A stretch of DNA of 64,000 nucleotides from Planctomycetota bacterium (GCA_025459175.1 JALORC010000014.1:1-64000), one strand, 5' to 3'. Counted from the stretch's first letter, positions 43,661 through 53,509 are shown. Made by a program: numbers and translations. The notes: a model not told the origin generated them from the letters alone.

Positions 43661-45748
43661 TCACCGACGCACCGCGAGCTCGCGGAACGTGATCGTCTCC
43701 GGTTCCCAATCGCGCCCGAACGCGCGTTCGAACACGATCTTGCCCGGCAACACGTGGTCGCCGACCGCCACCATCGTCAGAACCGTCGCCGCCGACCATC
43801 GCTGTGCCGCCGGCGTGCGCTCGCCGCCGTGGTCGATGTCGATGCGCACGACGACCTCGCGCGCACCGACCTTGCCGTACGTGTAGCGCATCACGGAACT
43901 GCCGCCCCGACCGCGCATGCCGCGCACCTTGCCGCCGCTGGTGAGCACCCGGTCCCAGGCACCGCCGTCGACCGGGAACACGCCTTCGGCGTCGGCGGCG
44001 TGGATCGTGGCGCCGGCGAACTGTTCGTCGAACGACTGCCGGTCGTTGAAGTCGACGCCGTACCACATCAGCAACCGATCGCGCAGCATGGCGCCGAGCT
44101 GCACCTCGTCTTCGCGCGCGAAGGTGCCTTCGAGCCGGATGTCCGAGGCGCGCAGGTTGCGGCCGATGCCGCGCATCGTGATGTTGCCGCCGAACTTCTT
44201 GCGGCCGCGCCAGACCCCGTCGTTGCCGGTCGCGACGTCGAACTTCGCGGTGACCTCGATCGGTCCGGTCGGCAGCCGGTAGGCACTGTCCCAGATCGCC
44301 CGCAGCGCCTCGGCGCCGGCACCGCTCGGCACGCGGGCGGCGATCGGCAGCACGTCGCCGAACTTCCAGTTGCTGAGTTCGAGCTCACCGGCCTGGAACA
44401 GCTTGCCGCCGGCGGTGACCACCTCGGACGCGGCGCTCGGCACGATGCGGCCGTCGACCATCGCGTAGTGGAAGCGAAGGTCGCGGTCGGCGCTGACGCG
44501 GCGCGTGACCACCAGCGCGCCGTGCAGGACCTTGCTCTCCCACGAAGTGCGCGACGTGGTGCCAAGGCCGTCGCCGACGATGCGGCCGTCGCGCACTTCC
44601 AGGTCCGGGTGCTCCTCGGACTTGTCGACCCCACCGGTGCGATGGCCGCCGTGACCGGAGCGGATCAGGTGCCACCCGGGCCCGATCAGCGCGACCCGAT
44701 TCGCGGCGACCGGCACCAGCCGGTTCTGCGCCGTCAACTCGGCGAAGTCGGGGCGGCGCACGTGCGACAGCGCCTCGCGCAGCAGGAACGACGCGTTCGC
44801 CCCCTTGCCGTCCAGGATCTCGACGTCGACATCGCCATCGGCCGCCAGCGTGAAGCGCCCGCGGACCACGAGGTCGTCGTAGCCGTCGGCGTTGCCGGAC
44901 TGCTTCATCCGCACGCGGTAGGCGAAGTCCCCGGCCACTGCGCCCGGCGCGCCGGGCCAGCGATACCAGGCTTCGTAGGCATCACGCAGCAGCGTGATGC
45001 CGGCGTCCGCCGCGACGGTGCCGCACAAGCACCAGTCGACGACTTCGAACGCGGTGGCGCGGATCGCGCAGCCCGGCGACGCCATCAGCGGATCGAGGAA
45101 CACCTCGCGCCCCGGCCGCGTCGCGATCACCACCGCCAGGGTGGAGCCGGCCGGCAGCCGCACCCCGACCAGTTCGACGCAGTCCTTCGGCTGCTGGAAC
45201 GTCACCTGCATCAACACGTCGACGTCGCTGGCGAGCGGGTTGCCGATCGCGACCTGGGTCACCGGAAAGGTGCCGGCCAACGACGTGCGCTGCACCTGCT
45301 CCGGCTTGCCGAAGCGGAACGCCGGCTCGGCGACCGCGAGGTCGCGGCCGAACGACGCCGCCGTCACCCGCGCCGACCAGGCCCCCTTCTTCGCCGCCAC
45401 CAGCGGCACCAGGTAGGACTGCTTGCCACCCGCCGGCGCCGGCCGGCCGTGGCGAGCCGCGTGCGGCAGCTGCGCCCGCGCGAACGTCTCGACCCGCGGC
45501 GGCTGGCCCTTGCCCTGCGGCTGTTCGAGCTCGAACACCAGCGGCTCGGCGGCCAGCGCGCCGCGGTTGTTGACCTCGACGGTCAACAGCAACTTGCCGT
45601 CCTCACCGGGCTTCTGCGCCACGATGCGGCAGGTCAACGCAGCCGGGTCGCCGGCCTCGAAGACCGGCCCCGCCGGCGACTGGGCCGGCGTCTGGGCTGG
45701 CGCCGACGCCACCCACAACAGCAACGCTACGACCCGGAGCCTGGCCAT
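43661..45748 (-). CDS. large secreted beta-rich protein of unknown function
   Basis: 695 residues, ATG at 45746-45748, with the signal peptide RLRVVALLLWVASAPA. The first ~120 residues resemble a CARDB-like beta domain (KLLLTVEVNNRGALAAEPLV, then FELEQPQGKG). Several other beta-rich segments follow, including DLVVRGRFTLAADGDVDVEI and TAKFDVATGNDGVWRGRKKF. No catalytic motif, membrane helix or known repeat is clear. It is divergent from the second sigma-kinase pair; the 120-nt gap contains the inverted repeat at 45847. Confidence 0.68.
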   Translation of the reverse strand: MARLRVVALLLWVASAPAQTPAQSPAGPVFEAGDPAALTCRIVAQKPGEDGKLLLTVEVNNRGALAAEPLVFELEQPQGKGQPPRVETFARAQLPHAARHGRPAPAGGKQSYLVPLVAAKKGAWSARVTAASFGRDLAVAEPAFRFGKPEQVQRTSLAGTFPVTQVAIGNPLASDVDVLMQVTFQQPKDCVELVGVRLPAGSTLAVVIATRPGREVFLDPLMASPGCAIRATAFEVVDWCLCGTVAADAGITLLRDAYEAWYRWPGAPGAVAGDFAYRVRMKQSGNADGYDDLVVRGRFTLAADGDVDVEILDGKGANASFLLREALSHVRRPDFAELTAQNRLVPVAANRVALIGPGWHLIRSGHGGHRTGGVDKSEEHPDLEVRDGRIVGDGLGTTSRTSWESKVLHGALVVTRRVSADRDLRFHYAMVDGRIVPSAASEVVTAGGKLFQAGELELSNWKFGDVLPIAARVPSGAGAEALRAIWDSAYRLPTGPIEVTAKFDVATGNDGVWRGRKKFGGNITMRGIGRNLRASDIRLEGTFAREDEVQLGAMLRDRLLMWYGVDFNDRQSFDEQFAGATIHAADAEGVFPVDGGAWDRVLTSGGKVRGMRGRGGSSVMRYTYGKVGAREVVVRIDIDHGGERTPAAQRWSAATVLTMVAVGDHVLPGKIVFERAFGRDWEPETITFRELAVRR

Positions 45749-45846
45749 GGTGTGCGAAGTAGCACACCCGGCCGGCGCGGTCACCACCACTGGGCCGAGT
45801 CGACCCCCGACCAATCACCAGCGCGGATTTCCTGGCGGAACCGCGC

Positions 45847-45868
45847 CACACTGCCTCTCCGCAGTGTG
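45847..45868 (+). promoter_or_regulatory. perfect inverted repeat immediately before the sigma-factor start
   Basis: CACACTGC (45847-45854) and GCAGTGTG (45861-45868) are perfect inverted repeats with a CTCTCC spacer. The right arm abuts the ATG at 45869. It can be a hairpin that hides the ribosome-binding region, or an operator for a dimeric regulator (22 bp). No Shine-Dalgarno sequence is visible between it and the ATG. Confidence 0.45.
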
Positions 45869-46474
45869 ATGGCCGCCACCACCGATCTCCCTGACCTGTT
45901 CCGCCGCGCCCGCAGCGGCGACCGCGACGCCCGCGACCGCCTGTTCGCCCGCGCCGCCGACCGCCTGCTGCTGTTCATCCGGTTGCGGCTGGGCCCGGCG
46001 CTGCGCCCGCGGCTCGAGCCGAACGACGTGGTGCAGGAAGTGTTCGCGCACGCCCACCGCGACTTCGGTCGCTTCGACCCCGCCGCCAGCAGCGACCCGG
46101 ACCGCAGCTTCGTGCACTGGCTGTGCGCGCTGGCCGAGAACCGGATCCGCGACCTCGCCGCGTTCCACCGCGCCAAGCGCCGCGACCCGGCCCGCGAGGC
46201 GCGCGACGTGACCGTCGTGCTGCGCGACCTGCAGCGCAGCGGCCACGGCCCGGCCACCAGCATGGTCCGGCGCGAAGAACGCGATCGGCTCAGCGGTGCG
46301 ATCGAAGCGCTGCAGGATCCCGACCGCGAAGTGCTGCTGCTGCGCTTCTTCGAAGGCCTGCCGGTCGACGCCATCGCCGACCGCATCGGCCAGAGCCCGT
46401 CGTCGGTGCGCCGCGCGATCGGCCGCGCCACCGTGCAACTCGGCAAGCAGCTGGGCGCCGAGGTGCAACCATGA
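45869..46474 (+). CDS. ECF-type RNA polymerase sigma factor
   Basis: 201 residues; ATG at 45869, with a GTG one codon earlier. Region 2 is at about residues 8-95 (LFIRLRLGPALRPRLEPNDV, VQEVFAHAHRDFGRF; FVHWLCALAENRIRD), region 4 at about 140-192 (LQDPDREVLLLRFFEGLPVD, then IADRIGQSPSSVRRAIGRA). The stop overlaps the kinase start by 4 nt (ATGA). It is a different subfamily member from the first sigma factor in the window but has the same arrangement with a kinase. Control by that kinase is the likely mode, since no anti-sigma gene is present. Confidence 0.92.
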   Translation: MAATTDLPDLFRRARSGDRDARDRLFARAADRLLLFIRLRLGPALRPRLEPNDVVQEVFAHAHRDFGRFDPAASSDPDRSFVHWLCALAENRIRDLAAFHRAKRRDPAREARDVTVVLRDLQRSGHGPATSMVRREERDRLSGAIEALQDPDREVLLLRFFEGLPVDAIADRIGQSPSSVRRAIGRATVQLGKQLGAEVQP

Positions 46475-49400
46475 CCGGCGACCGCGACGAAGGGCTCGGC
46501 CGACTCGCCGAAGAACTGGCCGTGGCGCTCGCTGCGGGCGAGGCGATCGCACCCGCGGCCTGGGCCGAACGCTTCGTGGTCGAGACCGCCGACGTCGAAG
46601 CGGTGCTGCGTGCCCTGCGCGCGCTCGACACCGGTCTCGGTGAAGAGCTCGACGAAGGCCATCCCGAGCTGCCGGCGCCGAAGCTGCCCGCCGACTACGA
46701 GCTGCGCGGCGAACTCGGCCGCGGTGGCATGGGCGTCGTCTACCGCGCCCACCAGCGCTCGCTCGACCGCGAGGTCGCGATCAAGGTGCTGCGCCCCGGC
46801 GACCTGGTGTTCGGCGACGCGATGCGGCGCTTCCGCGCCGAGGCGAAGAACCTGGCGCGGCTGCGCCATCGCCACATCGTCTCGGTGCACGACCTCGGCG
46901 AGAGCCCGGACGGCACGCTGTGGTTCGCGATGGACCTGATCGACGGCGGCACGCTCGCCGACGAACTGCGCCGCCACCGCCGGCTGCTGCCGTCGCGCGC
47001 GGTGCGCATCGTGCGGCAGATCGCCGCCGCGGTCGTGCACGCGCACGGCCTCGGCATCGTGCACCGCGACCTGAAGCCGCAGAACGTGCTGATCGATCGG
47101 CACGGCGACGCGTTCGTCGTCGACTTCGGCCTCGCCCGCGACGCCTCGGCGGCCGGCGCCCGCACGCTGACCGGCGAACTGCTCGGCACCCCGGCCTACA
47201 TGAGCCCGGAGCAGGCGCGCGGCGACAGCGCGCGCATCGGCGAGGCCAGCGACGTGTGGGCGCTCGGTGCGCTGCTGTACGAACTGCTGACCGGCCGCTC
47301 GCCGTTCGCCGGCAAGCCGCTGCACGAGACGATCCGCGCGATCCTCGAGGACGAACCGGTGCCGCCGCGCAAGCTCGAGCCGCGGGTGCCGGCCGAGCTC
47401 GAGGCGGTGTGCCTGCAGGCGCTGCGCAAGCGACCGGAGGACCGCTATGCGACCGCGCTCGCGTTCGCCGAGGACATCGAGCGCTTCGCCGATGGCCGCG
47501 GCGTGCTGGCGAAGGCGCCGAGTCGCTGGGCCGGAGTCGGTCGCGCGCTGCAGCGGCAGCGGCGCACGCTGTTGCTGGTCGGCGCGGCGGTGCTCGCGAC
47601 CGCGGCCGCGGCGGCGTTCTGGTTGCCGTCGGTGCGGCAGACGGCGCTGATCGCCGAGGCCGAGCGATTGCTCGATGGTGGTCACCCCGACGCCGCGGTC
47701 GATTCGCTGCGGGTGCAGCTGGCGACCGCGCGCGGCGACGCCGAGCGCAGCGAGCAACTGCAGCTGTTGCTCGCCCGCGCCCACAACGATCGCGCCGCGG
47801 TGCATCTGCGCGCTGGCGCGCTGCCGGCCGCCAAAGCCGCCGCCAACGAGGCGCTGGCGCTCGCCACCGACCGCGTCCACCAGGGCGGCATCCACTTGCG
47901 CAGCGAGCTCGATCAGCACGGTGCGTGGCGCTGGGAATGGGCGCGCGCCCGCGCCGTCGTCGAAGCAGGCGGCCGCCTGCCACAACCCGACAGCCGAGCG
48001 GTGCTGCAGGCGCGACTCGATGCGGAGCTGCGCAGCGCCAGCCCGGCCAACGCCGAACTGGCGGCGCTGGTCGGCGTCCGCTTCGCGCTGGCCCCGACCG
48101 ACCTCGACGACGTCACCCGGCTGCGCTGGATCGAAGCGACGGTCGCGGCGACCGGGCGGCTGCTCGCCAGCGGCGAAGCGGGCGCGGCCGAGCTGTTCCC
48201 GTTCCACGTCACCGGTGCCGACCTCGATGCCGCGTGGAGCCCCGCCGTCGAGGGCAAGCTCGCCGAACTCGCGGTCCGCGCGTCGCGGCCGGCGGACCGC
48301 GCGGTCGCATTCCGCGGCTTCTGCCAGCTGATCGGCATGCCGGTGTGGAATGCAACCGGCACTGTGGTTGCCCCTGACGATGCCGTTCTCACGTTCGCTG
48401 CCAACCGGGTTGTGGCGGCCTGGCAACGATGGCAGCGTCTGCCTCGCGCAGCGGCTTTGGTCGCTCGGATCGAACTGCTCATCGAAGCGATCGAGCAGCC
48501 CGGAACGGTGTTGCCAAGCACCGAAGACCGCTTGCCCACGATCCTCCGCGAATGGACGGGACGCATGCCGCCGGCGCAGGACCTGTCGGCGTGGTGGCGC
48601 GCGCTGCAGGCGCAGCCGTTCGCCGAGCTGCTGCGCGACGGGCTCGGCCTCGCCGCGGACACTCCGATCGATGTCGCCGCGGCCCTCGACTCGTCGAGCC
48701 TCGAGCCGAAGGAGACGGCGATGCTGTGGCGGCAGCTCGCATGGCTGCAGGCCGCCGACGGCGCGCCGTTGCTGACCTGTCTGCCGCGTACCGGCGACGG
48801 TGGCTGGCGCTGGCGCAACGCGTGCCTGCAGGCGGCGGCGGCCGCGGATTCGCGCCCGTTCACCGTGCACCTGGCGGTGCTGCGGTTCGACGACGGGGAT
48901 CCGGAGCCACGACTGGTCGGCCAGGTCGCGCATCGCGCGACGATCGGCGCGCCGGTCGAAGTCGAACTGGACGTCGAGCACGGCAGCATCGGCTGGTTCT
49001 CGCTGCGCCGCGAGTACGAGGACGACGGCGATGACCACGCGGACTGGGTCTCGTCGCGAGATCTGCGACCACTGCAGCAACGACCTCCGATCGGACGCTG
49101 CCGCGCGGCCCTGCGCGGCAACCTGCTGCTCGACGGCGACGGCATCCGGTTGCGCGGCGAAGCCGGGCTCGATGCCGCCTTCCAGGAGACCACCGAACGC
49201 TTCAGTCATGGTGGCACTGCCCTGGTGGGTCTCGACGGCGCCGCCTGCTTCCGACATCGCACCCTGCTCTGGGATGCGCGCCGGCGCGTGACCACGTTGC
49301 TGCTGCTGGTTCACCTGACCGCCGACACCGACCTCGAACCACTCGACCTGCCACGCTGGCGCGAGCGCGCCGTGCACTTGGTCCAGAGTGCGGCCGCAGC

Positions 49401-50283
49401 GCCGCCCGAGAGCTGGCGACGAAGCGCCATGGACTGGGTGATGCCGGCCATCTGGGCCTTGCCCGAGGTGCAGGCCGAATTGGTCGCGTTGGCTTCTGCC
49501 ACCGACGCGGTGCTGCCGCGCGTCGCGTGCCAACTCGCGGGCGCCCCGGTCGCGCCGGGCACCTTGCTGCGACTCGGCTACCGCGTGCCGCTCGCGGTGC
49601 ACCCGGTCCATGCCGCGTTGGCCGTGCACGATGCCGGCCGCCGCGAAGCGCTGCTGCAGCAACTGGTGCAGTTCGACGCCACGGCGTGGACCCCGGCGAT
49701 CGCGTCCACTCTGCGGCGCGGCGCCGCCGAACGGGGCTTCGCGCTGCCGACGCAGCTCGCGGCCGTGGTCGACGCCCAGCCCGCACCGGACCGCATCGTC
49801 GACTGGTTGCTGCGGCAGCGGCTGCACTGGTACGGGCCATTGGTTGCCGTGGTCTTCGCGGTGCTGTGGCACCGGCGGCGCGAGCCCGGCATGCGCAGCC
49901 AGATCCACTTCATCAGCGCCCTGATCCTGATGACCGTGCTGGTCCAGGTGCGCATCCGCTTCGCTGGTGTGGTGTGGAACCCGACCTGGCTCTGCATCGG
50001 CCTCGTGCTGGCGTGGTGCGCCGCGACCTCGCCGAGGTGGCCGTGGTTCCGCGTGCTCGGCGCGCTGTCGATGGTAGCGGCCATGATCTGGTCGCTGCTG
50101 GCCTGGCTCGGCCACGGTTCGATCGACCTCGCGATGTTCGTGCTGATTCCGGCCATGATCCTCGCCTGCTGCGATCGCAGCCCGTTCGCGAGCGCACCGC
50201 CGACCCCGAATCGCTCGCGCCGTTCGCCGACCGCGAACCCGCCGCCGTTGTCGCCGCGCCACCACTCCCCCGGCAGCGCGTGA
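46471..50283 (+). CDS. very large membrane Ser/Thr protein kinase
   Basis: 1270 residues, ATG at 46471. The kinase domain covers about residues 74-335: LGRGGMGVVY (82-91), K105 in VAIKV, HRDLKPQN (198-205), DFG (218-220) and SPEQ. A membrane helix lies at about 366-386 (LLLVGAAVLATAAAAAFWLP). A long outer region of no known family follows. The last ~150 residues contain several more helices (GPLVAVVFAVLW; FISALILMTVLVQVRI; IDLAMFVLIPAMILACCDRS). The protein ends with a polar, basic tail. The gene overlaps its sigma factor by 4 nt. Its stop directly abuts the stop of the convergent gene (TGATCA). Its 3' end is related to the relic at 53361-53486. Confidence 0.93.
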   Translation: MTGDRDEGLGRLAEELAVALAAGEAIAPAAWAERFVVETADVEAVLRALRALDTGLGEELDEGHPELPAPKLPADYELRGELGRGGMGVVYRAHQRSLDREVAIKVLRPGDLVFGDAMRRFRAEAKNLARLRHRHIVSVHDLGESPDGTLWFAMDLIDGGTLADELRRHRRLLPSRAVRIVRQIAAAVVHAHGLGIVHRDLKPQNVLIDRHGDAFVVDFGLARDASAAGARTLTGELLGTPAYMSPEQARGDSARIGEASDVWALGALLYELLTGRSPFAGKPLHETIRAILEDEPVPPRKLEPRVPAELEAVCLQALRKRPEDRYATALAFAEDIERFADGRGVLAKAPSRWAGVGRALQRQRRTLLLVGAAVLATAAAAAFWLPSVRQTALIAEAERLLDGGHPDAAVDSLRVQLATARGDAERSEQLQLLLARAHNDRAAVHLRAGALPAAKAAANEALALATDRVHQGGIHLRSELDQHGAWRWEWARARAVVEAGGRLPQPDSRAVLQARLDAELRSASPANAELAALVGVRFALAPTDLDDVTRLRWIEATVAATGRLLASGEAGAAELFPFHVTGADLDAAWSPAVEGKLAELAVRASRPADRAVAFRGFCQLIGMPVWNATGTVVAPDDAVLTFAANRVVAAWQRWQRLPRAAALVARIELLIEAIEQPGTVLPSTEDRLPTILREWTGRMPPAQDLSAWWRALQAQPFAELLRDGLGLAADTPIDVAAALDSSSLEPKETAMLWRQLAWLQAADGAPLLTCLPRTGDGGWRWRNACLQAAAAADSRPFTVHLAVLRFDDGDPEPRLVGQVAHRATIGAPVEVELDVEHGSIGWFSLRREYEDDGDDHADWVSSRDLRPLQQRPPIGRCRAALRGNLLLDGDGIRLRGEAGLDAAFQETTERFSHGGTALVGLDGAACFRHRTLLWDARRRVTTLLLLVHLTADTDLEPLDLPRWRERAVHLVQSAAAAPPESWRRSAMDWVMPAIWALPEVQAELVALASATDAVLPRVACQLAGAPVAPGTLLRLGYRVPLAVHPVHAALAVHDAGRREALLQQLVQFDATAWTPAIASTLRRGAAERGFALPTQLAAVVDAQPAPDRIVDWLLRQRLHWYGPLVAVVFAVLWHRRREPGMRSQIHFISALILMTVLVQVRIRFAGVVWNPTWLCIGLVLAWCAATSPRWPWFRVLGALSMVAAMIWSLLAWLGHGSIDLAMFVLIPAMILACCDRSPFASAPPTPNRSRRSPTANPPPLSPRHHSPGSA

Positions 50284-52137
50284 TCAACCGCCGTTGGGCA
50301 CGAACTCGACCCGCGTCGGCTGGCCCGGCGTGAACGCGGCCCCCGACAGCGTGATCCGCATCGACTCCCGGCCACGGTAGAAGACGACATCGATGCCGAC
50401 CCCGGCGAACGGCATCACCAGCTGCCCGAGCCCCTGCGCGTCGGTGACCACCTGCTTGCCCGGGAAGCCGTGCACCATGAACGCATCGCGCACGCGCGGG
50501 AGCAGCGCCTTGCCTTCATCCCCCACCGGTGATCCCGCGGGGGTCACGACATGGACGGTGATGCCGGTCAGGGGTTTGCCATCCGGGTCGACGACCTGCA
50601 GCGCGAGTGCGTGCGCCGCATCGAGCTGCAACCGCCGCTCCTTGTCACCAGGCTTCACGATCGCCCATGCCGCCCCGTTCTGGCCCATCGCCCACACCGC
50701 GCACTCCGCGCCGGCCGTGGCCAGCAAGCGCAGGCGGCCGTGACGATCGGTGCGCGCGGCCAGCGGCTCGTGCGGCGCGTCCCCAAGCCCGGCGCGTGGG
50801 TGCGGGATCACGACGATCGCCACCGGTCCGGAGATGCCGCCATCGACGCCGACGACTTGCAGGTCGAGTGGACGCAGGCGATCGAGCCGGAGTTCGCCCA
50901 GGTCCGCCGGCGCCTCGCCGCTCGGCGGCACCAGCAGCGCCACCGCAGCGACCGGCGCCTTGCTCGGCCCCGCCAACAGCGCCCGCTGTGGCGGGGTCAG
51001 CACGGTGGTCAGGTAGTACGAGTGCGACGCGATCCGCCCCGGCACCTCGAACGTGCCGTCGGCAGAGGTGGTGAACAGGCGTGCATCGACGCCGAAGAAG
51101 GTCCCGCCCGAGGCAAGGGCAATCGAGCCCTCGAGCAGAAGTGGCTGCGCCGCCGCCGGCACCCCATCGCCGACCAGCAGCCGGCCGCGCACCGCCGTGC
51201 CCACGGCCATCGCCTTGTCCTTCGGCTCGCCGAGCGTGGCTTCGACCCAGTCCGAGTTACCGATCTCCGTCTCGGCACAGTCGACGGCGAAGGCCAGCGC
51301 CCGGTTCGGCAGCCTGGCCTCCGGCGCATGCACCCAACGCACGACGCCATCCTGATCGGCGATGCCGAGCAGTCGCCGCGGCTCGCGGCCGTCCTCGACG
51401 ACGCGCGCCCCGGGCAACGGACGCTGTTTGCTGTCGACGAGCCGGATCCTGTGCTCCACCGGTGCCGCGACCGCGAGCACCTGCGGACGCTCGAACTCGC
51501 GCCGCAGCTCGGTCTCGTCCGGTTCGGGCTGGCCGTTCTCGCTCGCGACCCGCTTGCGCCTGGTGACGAACGCCGCGAACCTGGTCGAGACGAAGCTGCG
51601 ATACACCGGCACCCCGTCGAGCTCGACCTGCACCGTGACGGACGACTCCGGCGACAGCGGCAGCACCGCCTCACCCTGTTCGAGCCGCAGCTCCTCGCGC
51701 AGCGTGAACGGCCCGAAATGGGGCAGCGCGACCACCGCGGCGGTCCCCCGCCAACCGGGATCGAGCTGCAACCGAACGCGGCGCGGCTGCTGCGGATCCG
51801 CCTCCTGCAGCAGCACGGGCACTCCGGCCGCGACGTCGCGCACCAGCGCCGAACTGCGCCACATCCCGTCCACGACCGGACCGTGCGCCCAGACGACGTA
51901 GGTCATGCCGGTGAGCAGCTGCGCGCGGAAGCGCCCGCGTTCGTCGGTGGTCGTGGTGACGCGATCGACGAACCGCTCGTCGATCAGTGCAGGGTGTGCC
52001 ACGTGCAGCAACGTGATCGCGGCCCCGACCCACGGCTTGCCGTCGACGGTGCGCACCTCGCCGAAGATTCCCTCGCGCGGCGGTTCCTGCGCCGACAACG
52101 TGGCCAGCAAGCATCCCAAGATGGTGAGTCTCCGCAT
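50284..52137 (-). CDS. secreted protein with carboxypeptidase-regulatory-like repeats
   Basis: 617 residues from the ATG at 52135-52137. Signal peptide: RLTILGCLLATLSAQ. The N-terminal repeat is typical (FGEVRTVDGKPWVGAAITLL; TTTDERGRFRAQLLTGMTYV), and others follow (LVDSKQRPLPGARVVEDG; VVDPDGKPLTGITVHVV). It has the same type of build as the proteins at 37793, 40333 and 54789. It has no gap to the convergent kinase gene; the two stops touch. Likely surface protein. Confidence 0.78.
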   Translation of the reverse strand: MRRLTILGCLLATLSAQEPPREGIFGEVRTVDGKPWVGAAITLLHVAHPALIDERFVDRVTTTTDERGRFRAQLLTGMTYVVWAHGPVVDGMWRSSALVRDVAAGVPVLLQEADPQQPRRVRLQLDPGWRGTAAVVALPHFGPFTLREELRLEQGEAVLPLSPESSVTVQVELDGVPVYRSFVSTRFAAFVTRRKRVASENGQPEPDETELRREFERPQVLAVAAPVEHRIRLVDSKQRPLPGARVVEDGREPRRLLGIADQDGVVRWVHAPEARLPNRALAFAVDCAETEIGNSDWVEATLGEPKDKAMAVGTAVRGRLLVGDGVPAAAQPLLLEGSIALASGGTFFGVDARLFTTSADGTFEVPGRIASHSYYLTTVLTPPQRALLAGPSKAPVAAVALLVPPSGEAPADLGELRLDRLRPLDLQVVGVDGGISGPVAIVVIPHPRAGLGDAPHEPLAARTDRHGRLRLLATAGAECAVWAMGQNGAAWAIVKPGDKERRLQLDAAHALALQVVDPDGKPLTGITVHVVTPAGSPVGDEGKALLPRVRDAFMVHGFPGKQVVTDAQGLGQLVMPFAGVGIDVVFYRGRESMRITLSGAAFTPGQPTRVEFVPNGG

Positions 52138-52259
52138 CGGCACAGGGTAACCGCGGCGGCGGTCAGGGTCTGCCGCGCCGCGGATACGAAGCTTCACTTG
52201 CCGGCGTAGCATGCGGCCCCGAACGGCAGCGGCTCGGCGCGGCCTTGCCAGCACACACC

Positions 52260-53345
52260 ATGATCCGAGGCCAGGTCGTCGATGCCGCAGGACAACCGAT
52301 CGCCGGCGCCTGCGTGCGCGCGTATCCGCAGCGACAGCCATACCTCGAACTCGTCACCGCCGCGGACGGCACCTTCGTCGTCCCGTCGATCAGCACGGCT
52401 CCCGTGTACGTCCTGGAGATCCGCGCGCCGGGTTGCGCGACCCGGATGTTCGACCTCGGCGATGGCAGCCCGGAAGCCCGCACCTTCCAACTGCGGCCCG
52501 GCATGCCGTTGCTGGTGCAGGTGCATGACGCCGACGGTGCGATACCGTCGCACGTCGAAGTCCTCGTGCGTGGCGACAACGGCAAGGGCTGGCAGTTCTG
52601 GACCGATGCCATGCCGGAAGTGGAGATGGTGGAACCGGGCACCTACACCGTGATCGCCTATGGCAAGGGCTGTCGGTTGGAACGCCGCCTCGTGGTGGTC
52701 GCCGCTCCGACCACGGTCGATCTGCAGCTGCAACCAGCGAGCGGGCGCACGATCCGGTTCCACGTCAGCGGCGCCGACCCGACCCTGGTGCAGGACGCAG
52801 AGTGCAGCGTCGAGGTGCAGTTCGATCGCGAGCACGTTCCGATCCGCCTGTCGAGCCTGCACGGCAAGCCGGACGCGCACGGGGTGTTCGAGCGCAGCGG
52901 GCTGCCTACCGACGCGACGCTTTTCCTGCGCGTGTCCGTGCCCGGCATGCGAACGGATCCGCCGGAGGCAAGACTGGCGCCGGATCCACGCGAAGGCTGC
53001 ATCGACATGCCGTTCGTGTTGCGTCAACGACCGACCCGGACGGTGCGGGGCCGGGTGGTCGATGGCGACGGTCGCGGCATCGGCGCGGTGTCCGTGATCC
53101 TGTACGCAGCGCATGCCGGCAAGAGCGAGTGCAGCACCGATGTCGACGGCCGGTTCGTCATCGAGACCACCGCGTGCGACGGTGAACTGCTGCGCCTGTG
53201 GCTCGCGCCCGGGCCACGGGTGTTCGACTCCCCGACTTCCTTGCACTACCACCGACAGCGCGCACGGCACCTGCACGTCTTCGTGCTGCCGTGTGCGACG
53301 GAGCTCGTGCTGCCGACGAGGCCGGCGCCACGCCCCGAAGGCTGA
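52260..53345 (+). CDS. carboxypeptidase-regulatory-like repeat protein lacking a signal peptide
   Basis: 361 residues from the ATG at 52260. The first residues already enter a repeat (IRGQVVDAAGQPIAGACVRA; TAADGTFVVPSISTAPVYVL), with another near the C-terminus (RGRVVDGDGRGIGAVSVILY; STDVDGRFVIETTA). There is no signal peptide or membrane helix, unlike its relatives in the window. A TTG five codons upstream adds only PAHT. Either the N-terminal export part was lost or the start lies in a region no longer in frame. It lies next to a kinase relic, so this stretch may have been rearranged. Confidence 0.68.
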   Translation: MIRGQVVDAAGQPIAGACVRAYPQRQPYLELVTAADGTFVVPSISTAPVYVLEIRAPGCATRMFDLGDGSPEARTFQLRPGMPLLVQVHDADGAIPSHVEVLVRGDNGKGWQFWTDAMPEVEMVEPGTYTVIAYGKGCRLERRLVVVAAPTTVDLQLQPASGRTIRFHVSGADPTLVQDAECSVEVQFDREHVPIRLSSLHGKPDAHGVFERSGLPTDATLFLRVSVPGMRTDPPEARLAPDPREGCIDMPFVLRQRPTRTVRGRVVDGDGRGIGAVSVILYAAHAGKSECSTDVDGRFVIETTACDGELLRLWLAPGPRVFDSPTSLHYHRQRARHLHVFVLPCATELVLPTRPAPRPEG

Positions 53346-53360
53346 CGCCCAGCTCGCTTC

Positions 53361-53486
53361 GTGTTGATACCGGCCCTCATCTTCGCGTGCCGCGATCGCA
53401 ACCCGTTCGCGAACGCGCAGCAGACCCCGCGTCGCTCGCGCCGTTCGCCGCCGACAGCTGCGTCGGTGACAGCGCGAGGGGAGTGA
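53361..53486 (+). pseudogene. relic of a kinase 3' end
   Basis: The DNA from 53361 to about 53453 matches 50140-50232, the end of the intact kinase gene, with roughly five of six bases identical. In the matching frame it reads VLIPALIFACRDRNPFANAQ, where the kinase reads VLIPAMILACCDRSPFASAP, then TPRRSRRSP versus TPNRSRRSP. The frame ends at a TGA at 53484-53486 and has no upstream part. It therefore looks like the last piece of a former paralogous kinase gene, with the rest deleted or replaced. It lies in the gap between the repeat protein and the DUF4143 ATPase. Confidence 0.75.
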
Positions 53487-53509
53487 TCGAACCAGCGCCG
53501 CCGCCACCA

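Noticed and set aside
43133-45868. The long upstream extension of the second sigma factor frame
   Set aside because: Antisense to the two secreted-protein genes; the sigma domain itself starts at 45869.
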